Shown here piece after piece: positions 7,462 through 11,940 of a stretch of 11,940 bases of DNA (positions are counted from its first letter, which is position 1; each line of letters opens with the position of its first letter). This stretch comes from Oscillospiraceae bacterium. GTDB lineage: Bacteria > Bacillota > Clostridia > Oscillospirales > Ruminococcaceae. Below the pieces are notes generated by a model. The model was not told where the DNA came from. It saw only the letters and a program-made list of their open reading frames with translations, and searched no databases. Both the position numbers and the translations under genes were made by a program. The stretch is from contig JAEDNF010000026.1 in assembly GCA_016302655.1 (NCBI GenBank), forward strand, positions 1 through 11,940, in the 5' to 3' direction.

Positions 7462-8271
7462 CTATCTTGCTCGGCGGTTTTTCAGCACGATCGATTCTAC
7501 TATCAGCATAATAACATACATCAGTATGCCCATTGCACAAGCGACTGCGATATATGCCCACGCTGTCGGGAACTGGCCTTTAACTATATTTTCTCTTATC
7601 TGCCGTCCTACTCCTATAACCTGCTCGGCGAAGTATTCGGTTACCACAGCGCCTATGACGCAGGACGGAACGCTGACTCTTAGAGCCGTGAAGACATAAG
7701 GCAGGGAGTTCGGCAGTCTGAGCTTGAAGAACATCCTCAGCTTGCTTGAACCGTAGGAGGCGAACAGATCCTCCGAGAAGGGTTTTACCTCTGTCAGTCC
7801 TCTGTAAGCGTTGACGCTCATTGAAGCGGTACAGAAAATCGTAACCGTGATTATCTTGGCTACCGTACTTCTGATATCAACAACGCCGGAAAGATTTCTT
7901 GTCCAGTTGTTGATAACGGGAGCAAGTGCAACCAGAGGTATCGCATTGAATGCGGATACTATCGTAAGGCCGCCCATTCCCCATTTCTTGAATACCGCAC
8001 CGGCAACGCCGATCAAGTATCCCAGTATCGAGCCCAGAACCAGTCCTCCGAGTGCAACTATCAGAGTGGATGTTATCTGAGGTATCATGCCTGTGAAATT
8101 ATCCGAGATTATCGAGCCTATTCGTGTCGGAAGAGGAAGTATTATCTCGTCTGTTCCGAATAAAGCGTGCAGAACCTTTGTCTGCCAAAGCGTGAATATG
8201 ATCACTCCGAACAGTACGGGCAGACCGACTGTCGTTAATACATTCTTAATTGCTTTGCTTTTCAAGTACAA
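7462..8271 (-). CDS. ABC transporter permease (SsuC/TauC/ThiX type)
   Basis: Inner-membrane permease of 269 aa from the binding-protein-dependent transport family, with hydrophobic segments near residues 12-30, 66-95, 102-121, 137-152, 200-212 and 236-263. The EAA-type cytoplasmic loop that contacts the ATPase is at about 167-200 (LFASYGSSKLRMFFKLRLP). The start is TTG at 8271: no ATG lies near, and AAAGGA precedes it by a few bases. The upstream permease's TGA ends at 8272, so the two genes abut exactly and are probably translationally coupled. A second TTG two codons on is possible. Two permeases next to each other suggest a heterodimeric channel. Similarity to the adjacent permease supports an old duplication. 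The substrate is inferred from context as a pyrimidine base. Confidence 0.9.
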   Translation of the reverse strand: MYLKSKAIKNVLTTVGLPVLFGVIIFTLWQTKVLHALFGTDEIILPLPTRIGSIISDNFTGMIPQITSTLIVALGGLVLGSILGYLIGVAGAVFKKWGMGGLTIVSAFNAIPLVALAPVINNWTRNLSGVVDIRSTVAKIITVTIFCTASMSVNAYRGLTEVKPFSEDLFASYGSSKLRMFFKLRLPNSLPYVFTALRVSVPSCVIGAVVTEYFAEQVIGVGRQIRENIVKGQFPTAWAYIAVACAMGILMYVIMLIVESIVLKNRRAR

Positions 8272-9102
8272 TCAGTCCTTTCCGTTGTTCAGTTTCTTTA
8301 TTTTGCGCTTTGAAGGAGATATTGCTCTTTCGATCACTCCCATGAGATAGAAGCTCAGCACTCCTATTACTGCGCTGAATATTACTATGTCCCAGAATAC
8401 GAATCTTGTCATAGAGCCTTTCAGCGACTGCGACAGCATACATCCAAGTCCGTTGCCGCCCTGGAGCGTATCAACGAGGATAGAAGCCGTTATCGCCATA
8501 GGCGCCGATATCTTAAGTCCCGTGAAGAAATATGACATAGCCGACGGGATAAGCATTTTTACATAAAGCTGAAATTTGTTTGCGCCGTAGGATTTCATCA
8601 GCTCGTGGCGTTCTCTTCCCACCGACTTGAAGCCTGCAAGAGTGTTTGTCGATACGGGATAGAAGGTAAGTATTGCGGCTATCACTATTCGTGCGCTTGA
8701 AATGTCGCCGGTTATTGAAAGTACGATAGGCGCCATACCGAGTATCGGTATCATCTGAATTATCATCAGATACGGAAAAGCTATCTTTTCAACTATGTGC
8801 GACAGATGCATAAACAGCGCCAGCGCATATCCCAGAAGCATACCGATAACAAAACCTATAAGCGCTCTTGACAGCGTTTCTGCCGCACTTGAAAATACAA
8901 GCGTCGCTATCGTGTCGCCCGAGCCTGTTATCGGCTTCGGATCGAAGAACGAGCCGATTATCTGATACAGGTGAGGAAGAACATTTACCGGAGTACGCTG
9001 TGTTGCGCCGACGATAAATGCGCATATCTCCCATATCACTATAAGTCCCAGCACCCATACGGCAGTTACTATGCCTTTGGATGATTTGATTTTATTCAAC
9101 AT
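8272..9102 (-). CDS. ABC transporter permease (SsuC/TauC/ThiX type)
   Basis: First of two permeases of the importer, 276 aa. Hydrophobic segments lie near residues 11-32, 66-97, 108-131, 138-156, 188-211 and 233-256. The EAA-type loop is at about 167-198 (ELMKSYGANKFQLYVKMLIP). The C-terminal tail is strongly basic (SKRKIKK). It starts at an ATG with AAAGGAG 7 nt upstream, 18 bp after the ATPase stop, and its TGA directly touches the TTG of the next permease. It belongs to the same subfamily as taurine, aliphatic sulfonate and thiamine-precursor permeases; the sequence alone cannot separate these substrates. With the NMT1-like binding protein and catabolic genes downstream, uptake of a pyrimidine base is the best reading. 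Confidence 0.9.
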   Translation of the reverse strand: MLNKIKSSKGIVTAVWVLGLIVIWEICAFIVGATQRTPVNVLPHLYQIIGSFFDPKPITGSGDTIATLVFSSAAETLSRALIGFVIGMLLGYALALFMHLSHIVEKIAFPYLMIIQMIPILGMAPIVLSITGDISSARIVIAAILTFYPVSTNTLAGFKSVGRERHELMKSYGANKFQLYVKMLIPSAMSYFFTGLKISAPMAITASILVDTLQGGNGLGCMLSQSLKGSMTRFVFWDIVIFSAVIGVLSFYLMGVIERAISPSKRKIKKLNNGKD

Positions 9103-9120
9103 TACTAACGCTCCTTTCGG

Positions 9121-9903
9121 TCATATACCCTCGAAGCTGTTTCTTACCTTTTCGACCAGAGCCGCAAACTCGGGAGTGCCTCTCATTTCGGGCGTTCTCG
9201 GTCTGGGAAGGTTGACATCCACTATAGCGGAAAGTCTGCCGGGGTGAGGAGACAGTACGCATATCCTGTCGGACATATATACCGATTCGGATATATTGTG
9301 CGTTACGAAAAGAACGGTCTTGTTCGTCTTTCTCCATATATGAAGAACATCGTCGTTGAGCTTTTCTCTTGTGAACTCATCAAGCGCCGAGAACGGCTCG
9401 TCCATCAGCAGAATGTCGGGCTGTATAGCAAGCGCTCTTGCTATGCCTACTCTCTGCTGCATACCGCCCGAGAGCTGTCCGGGATAACTGTTGCCGAACT
9501 CTTTAAGTCCTACCAGCTCAAGCACCTGCTCTATACGGCTTGCCTGCTCCTCTTTGGGAACTTTCATCATTTCGAGCGGAAGCCTTATATTCTTTCTTAC
9601 CGTTCTCCAGTCGAGAAGTACGGGATTCTGGAATACTATTCCGAACTTCTGTTCAAGTCTTGTTTCTTTCGGAGTCTTTCCGCATACCGTAACTTCGCCC
9701 GATGTGGGAGTAAGAAGGTCGGATACTATACGAAGAAGCGTAGACTTGCCGCAGCCCGAAGGGCCAAGCAGGGAGATGAACTCGCCTTTCTGTATATCTA
9801 TGCTTACATCTTTGAGCGCCTGTACCGGATTGCCCTTGCTGTCCGAAAACACCATGCTGACATTCTTGACCGATATCTCGGGCACATTAACTTTTTCGCT
9901 CAT
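9121..9903 (-). CDS. ABC transporter ATP-binding protein (SsuB/TauB/ThiZ type)
   Basis: Cytoplasmic ATPase that drives the importer, and the first gene of the minus-strand operon. Counted from the ATG at 9903 (260 aa): Walker A GPSGCGKST at 47-55, Q-loop in VFQNPVLL near 92, signature LSGGMQQR at 144-151, Walker B ILLMDEP at 164-170, and the switch histidine in THN near 202. All catalytic motifs are intact. An in-frame GTG three codons upstream (9912) would leave no spacing from the AAAGGAG site, whereas the ATG has an 8-nt spacing, so the ATG is preferred. The sequence falls in the nitrate/sulfonate/taurine ATPase group that pairs with NMT1-type binding proteins. A leader of about 130 nt with a terminator precedes it. 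Confidence 0.93.
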   Translation of the reverse strand: MSEKVNVPEISVKNVSMVFSDSKGNPVQALKDVSIDIQKGEFISLLGPSGCGKSTLLRIVSDLLTPTSGEVTVCGKTPKETRLEQKFGIVFQNPVLLDWRTVRKNIRLPLEMMKVPKEEQASRIEQVLELVGLKEFGNSYPGQLSGGMQQRVGIARALAIQPDILLMDEPFSALDEFTREKLNDDVLHIWRKTNKTVLFVTHNISESVYMSDRICVLSPHPGRLSAIVDVNLPRPRTPEMRGTPEFAALVEKVRNSFEGI

Positions 9904-9955
9904 AATTAGCACTCCTTTCTTTTCCGTTTTGCAAGTCTTTTCTTTTTATTCCTGC

Positions 9956-9991
9956 AAAACTAAAACGGCACAGATGGTTTATCTGCGCCGT
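9956..9991 (-). terminator. Intrinsic terminator in the leader of the catabolic operon
   Basis: On the minus strand an 11-bp stem with one G-U pair (9991-9981 with 9975-9965) and a 5-nt loop is followed by TTTTAGTTTT. It lies after the predicted transcription start (near 10035) and about 60 bp before the ATPase ATG. Every transcript from the operon promoter must therefore read through it. On the plus strand there is no T-run, so it is oriented toward the catabolic operon. Further downstream, GTTTTGCA (minus 9960-9953) can pair with TGCAAAAC (minus 9933-9926), giving the leader a second fold before the ribosome binding site. Confidence 0.75.
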
Positions 9992-10041
9992 TGCAAGTTC
10001 ATTGTCGTTTTTATTCATTTGTTTTCTCTTGGTGTGCTTGC

Positions 10042-10070
10042 ATTATACCACGCTTAATTCCGCATTGCAA
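10042..10070 (-). promoter_or_regulatory. Sigma-70 promoter of the ABC/pyrimidine operon
   Basis: On the minus strand, TTGCAA (10070-10065) is followed by a 17-nt spacer and a perfect TATAAT (10047-10042). The -10 box is preceded by TGG, an extended -10 signal. Transcription should begin near 10035, giving a leader of about 130 nt. The -35 matches the consensus at four of six positions and coincides with a TTGCAA palindrome, a good place for control. Confidence 0.75.
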
Positions 10071-10101
10071 TAGCATATTTTACGAATTGTGCAGACTGCT
10101 C

Positions 10102-10119
10102 AAAGAAACACATTTCTTT
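10102..10119. promoter_or_regulatory. Inverted repeat midway between the divergent promoters
   Basis: AAAGAAA (10102-10108) and TTTCTTT (10113-10119) form a perfect 7-bp inverted repeat with a CACA spacer. Its centre (10110.5) is about 40 bp from the inner edge of each -35 box (10070 and 10150), so it is placed symmetrically. That suits a dimeric regulator acting on both promoters; the adjacent PucR-family protein is the obvious candidate. The repeat is A/T-rich and may be fortuitous. Confidence 0.35.
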
Positions 10120-10149
10120 TGTGCTGAAGTTGAAATTTGCAATATTCGC

Positions 10150-10178
10150 TTGACAATGTTGCAAAAATATGTTATACT
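10150..10178 (+). promoter_or_regulatory. Sigma-70 promoter of the regulator gene
   Basis: A perfect TTGACA (10150-10155), a 17-nt spacer and TATACT (10173-10178) with an extended -10 TGT directly upstream. The start point should be near 10185. Such a near-consensus promoter would be strong, which contrasts with the usual low expression of regulators and makes the terminator just downstream meaningful. Confidence 0.85.
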
Positions 10179-10201
10179 CTTGCTATATTAAGATGAAGTA
10201 C

Positions 10202-10246
10202 GCCGCCAGTGAAGCCGGATAACGCAAAACCGGCGGCGGCTTTTTT
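10202..10246 (+). terminator. Strong intrinsic terminator in the regulator leader
   Basis: A two-part GC stem: GCCGCC (10202-10207) with GGCGGC (10235-10240), and GCCGG (10214-10218) with CCGGC (10230-10234). The halves are separated by a 6-nt one-sided bulge and capped by an 11-nt loop. TTTTTTATTT follows from 10241. It lies between the regulator promoter and its AAGGAGG ribosome binding site (10260-10266), so it should stop most transcripts at about 60 nt. Either read-through is regulated, or the terminator holds the regulator at a low level and releases a short RNA. Confidence 0.85.
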
Positions 10247-10273
10247 ATTTGCCTTTAGTAAGGAGGCGAGGAT

Positions 10274-11425
10274 GTGTCAATTACAGTATCAAAGCTATGT
10301 GCAAATGCACAGGCGAATTATGTAATGAAGCTTATTGCCGGAAAAGCCGGTCTTAACAATTATGTCAGGTGGGTACACCTTATAGAGAATGCCGATGTTT
10401 CTCCGTTTCTTCACGGCAACGAGATGGTATTTATCACGGGAGTCGGTATCAACAGCGAAAGTCACTTGATGTCCTTTGTCGAAGAGCTGACGGCAAAACG
10501 ATGCAGTGCGCTTGTCATAAACACGGGTAAATATATAAAAAGTATACCCGAAAGCGTCAAGGACTTCTGCGACATAAACTCCCTGCCGCTTTTCACGGTG
10601 CCGTGGGAAGTGCGACTGATAGATATCACCTACGATTTCTGCCACAGGATAGTTACCGGAGAAGAAATAGAAACGGCACTTGCTACCGCTCTTCGCAATC
10701 TGATATTCTCCCCCGAAAACGAATCCGGCTACAAGCCTACGCTTGAACGGCGGGGATATTATCAGGCGATGGACTATTGCATAGGTATATGCAGTATAAA
10801 AAGCACGCTCAGCGAAGAAGATATGAAAAAAGCCGCACTTGCGGATATGCAGAAGGTGCTTAACACCTGCGGAAAGCAGTTCAGCTTTTTCTTCCAGGAC
10901 AAGAATCTTGTGCTGGTCTGCCCCGACTGCAACGAGCAGGATGTAAGGCAATTGTTATCGGCTTTTGACTCCATACTTACATCAAGAAATAGCGATATTT
11001 CGATAACCTGCGGAATAAGCCCGTCAAAGCAAGGGTACAAAGCGATATCCGACGGATACCGCAAGGCAGTTATGGCGCTGAGAGTCGCTTCGCTTCACGG
11101 CAGTAAATGCACAGGCTACAGCGATATGGGAATATACAAGCTGCTTGTGCATATTAAGGATACTTCGGTACTGCACGAGATATATGACGAAACGCTCGGC
11201 GTACTCGAAGAATTTGACAACACCAACGGCACAGACTATATGGACACGCTGAGATGCTATCTTGAAAACGACAGCAGTGTACAGGAAGTCGCACGCATTA
11301 TGTTTGTGCATCGCAACACGGTAAACTACAAACTGCGGCGGATAAAGGAGATACTCGGCTGTGAGCTGAACTACGAGGACAAGCTGAGGCTTATGCTCTC
11401 ATTTTTTATAAAGGAATTTCTGTAG
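10274..11425 (+). CDS. PucR-family transcriptional regulator
   Basis: DNA-binding regulator of 383 aa with the three-part PucR layout. The N-terminal ligand-sensing PucR domain covers roughly 5-125 (WVHLIENADVSPFLHGNEMVF and the PLFTVPWE segment). A GGDEF-like middle region (about 165-290) follows. A C-terminal HTH_30 domain (about 325-383) carries the family signature SSVQEVARIMFVHRNTVNYKL. The founding member controls purine catabolism in Bacillus. Here the divergent position next to the pyrimidine operon suggests that it senses a pyrimidine or a breakdown product and controls that operon, probably as an activator, and perhaps its own gene. The start is GTG at 10274, with AAGGAGG 7 nt upstream; the overlapping ATG at 10272 is out of frame. 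The effector is unknown. Confidence 0.92.
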   Translation: MSITVSKLCANAQANYVMKLIAGKAGLNNYVRWVHLIENADVSPFLHGNEMVFITGVGINSESHLMSFVEELTAKRCSALVINTGKYIKSIPESVKDFCDINSLPLFTVPWEVRLIDITYDFCHRIVTGEEIETALATALRNLIFSPENESGYKPTLERRGYYQAMDYCIGICSIKSTLSEEDMKKAALADMQKVLNTCGKQFSFFFQDKNLVLVCPDCNEQDVRQLLSAFDSILTSRNSDISITCGISPSKQGYKAISDGYRKAVMALRVASLHGSKCTGYSDMGIYKLLVHIKDTSVLHEIYDETLGVLEEFDNTNGTDYMDTLRCYLENDSSVQEVARIMFVHRNTVNYKLRRIKEILGCELNYEDKLRLMLSFFIKEFL

Positions 11426-11462
11426 GATGTGCCCCGGTTTAAGTTAATTGTGCGCCGGCTTG

Positions 11463-11491
11463 TTGAACAAACGCTCCGACACAGATATAAT
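11463..11491 (+). promoter_or_regulatory. Sigma-70 promoter of the last gene
   Basis: TTGAAC (11463-11468), a 17-nt spacer and a perfect TATAAT (11486-11491), about 45 bp ahead of the ATG at 11535. It lies in the 109-bp gap after the regulator, so the last gene can be transcribed independently. No convincing terminator is seen after the regulator stop. Confidence 0.75.
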
Positions 11492-11534
11492 ATAGACATT
11501 AACAGTTCTATAAAAAGAAAGGAAGGATATTTCC

Positions 11535-11940
11535 ATGACAGCACCTTATGAAAACGCAGAATTTATTGAACTCGGTACTATTATGCCGCCCGAAAAATTC
11601 AGGACGGTACTGCCCGAGGACAGAGACGCTCCGGGGGGACTTACCGAGCAGAAGGTGATAATAGAGTTCCGCCGCAACTCGCCGATATACTCGCAGTTAC
11701 TGCCTTGCTTCAGAGGAGCGATGTTCGTATACGGCTTTTTACGCAGAGGAAAGGGACTAAGAGCCTTGATCGGCGAAAAGTACGACGAGATAAAAGACAA
11801 GCTGAAGGTTTCTCTTCACGAATGGGAAGATAAATTCCTGCTTGATTTTTATATCGATGATACATACTCCGTGTCATATTTCGTAAAAACGGAAGATGTG
11901 CTTTATCTGCTGAAAAACTGCAGAAATCCGCAGATAACGA
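11535..11940 (+). CDS. Protein of unknown function, 3' end beyond window
   Basis: An open frame of 135 codons that starts with ATG after an AAAGGAAGG site 8 nt upstream and has no stop before the window end, so it is partial. The product is not recognised. The visible part begins MTAPYENAEFIELG and has a mix of acidic and basic segments. A stretch around 60-80 (CFRGAMFVYGFLRRGKGLRA) has a short hydrophobic core in a basic setting. Charged helix-like regions (residues 80-105) follow. There is no signal peptide, and no cysteine or histidine pattern points to a metal site. It has its own promoter and does not look like part of the pyrimidine pathway. Codon use resembles its neighbours. Confidence 0.75.
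   Translation, partial: MTAPYENAEFIELGTIMPPEKFRTVLPEDRDAPGGLTEQKVIIEFRRNSPIYSQLLPCFRGAMFVYGFLRRGKGLRALIGEKYDEIKDKLKVSLHEWEDKFLLDFYIDDTYSVSYFVKTEDVLYLLKNCRNPQIT

Larger units (their letters stand above)
9929..10164. promoter_or_regulatory. Five TTGCAA palindromes, candidate operator set
   Basis: The hexamer TTGCAA occurs at 9929-9934, 9991-9996, 10065-10070, 10137-10142 and 10159-10164. The third copy is exactly the -35 hexamer of the minus promoter. The fourth lies just upstream of the plus -35, and the fifth lies inside the plus -35/-10 spacer, 22 bp (about two helical turns) from the fourth. Positions over both promoters would suit a shared repressor or autoregulation. The hexamer is self-complementary, so each copy reads on both strands. 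Binding is not shown by sequence alone. Confidence 0.35.
9904..10273. other. 370-bp divergent control region
   Basis: This stretch separates the catabolic operon (minus) from its probable regulator (plus). It contains one sigma-70 promoter for each direction, a leader terminator for each direction, an inverted repeat midway between the promoters, five TTGCAA palindromes and both ribosome binding sites. No known riboswitch class was recognised in either leader; the regulator leader has only about 15-20 nt before its terminator stem. The individual elements are listed separately. Confidence 0.8.

Noticed and set aside
10193..10222. A 9-codon leader peptide (MKYAASEAG) overlapping the 5' arm of the regulator's leader terminator.
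   Set aside because: The predicted transcript starts only about 8 nt upstream and has no ribosome binding site, so the frame is most likely chance.
9904..10273. A classical riboswitch (for example purine, guanidine, PreQ1 or NMT1-motif type) in either leader.
   Set aside because: There is too little sequence between each start point and terminator, and no consensus core of a known class was recognised.
1..11940. Mobile elements, CRISPR arrays, tRNA or rRNA genes, toxin-antitoxin or phage defence modules.
   Set aside because: No transposase, integrase, regularly spaced repeats, cloverleaf or defence-type domains were seen; apart from the last unknown gene, all genes fit metabolism, transport or regulation.

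Overview
The window looks like a chromosomal segment of an anaerobic low-to-moderate-GC Firmicute, most plausibly a gut Clostridia/Oscillospiraceae (Ruminococcus or Eubacterium siraeum type). This rests on the strong AAAGGAGG-type ribosome binding sites, occasional GTG/TTG starts, intrinsic terminators, a lipoprotein binding protein and the enzyme repertoire. The genus is an inference and cannot be fixed from the sequence alone.

Layout. Positions 103-9903 carry nine genes, all on the minus strand, in what appears to be one long operon. In transcription order they are: ABC ATPase (9121-9903), two ABC permeases (8272-9102 and 7462-8271), a lipoprotein substrate-binding protein (6232-7380), a DUF523 protein (5708-6166), an iron-type alcohol dehydrogenase (4438-5577), a class III aminotransferase (3073-4410), a dihydropyrimidinase (1693-3054) and a PreA-type dihydropyrimidine dehydrogenase (103-1590). 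A 370-bp divergent control region (9904-10273) separates this operon from a plus-strand PucR-family regulator (10274-11425). A plus-strand gene of unknown function (from 11535) has its own promoter and runs off the window end.

How the genes work together. The cluster reads as uptake and reductive breakdown of uracil-like pyrimidines. The ABC importer, whose binding protein belongs to the NMT1/THI5-like family, brings in the base. The DUF523 protein (family of the Fe-S thiouracil desulfidase TudS) may feed thiouracil into uracil. PreA reduces uracil to dihydrouracil and the dihydropyrimidinase opens it to N-carbamoyl-beta-alanine. After a beta-ureidopropionase step, whose gene is not in this window, the aminotransferase would turn beta-alanine into malonate semialdehyde and the alcohol dehydrogenase would reduce that to 3-hydroxypropionate. 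PreT, the FAD/NAD subunit, is also not in the window.

Most notable observations. (1) The binding protein is circularly permuted: the segment that normally begins this family is at its C-terminus. (2) A DUF523/TudS-like gene sits inside a uracil-degradation operon. (3) PreA carries an extra N-terminal two-cluster Fe-S domain but no FAD/NADPH module. (4) Both divergent transcription units have an intrinsic terminator between promoter and first gene, suggesting that both are controlled by attenuation or antitermination. (5) The control region holds five TTGCAA palindromes, plus an inverted repeat exactly midway between the two -35 boxes.
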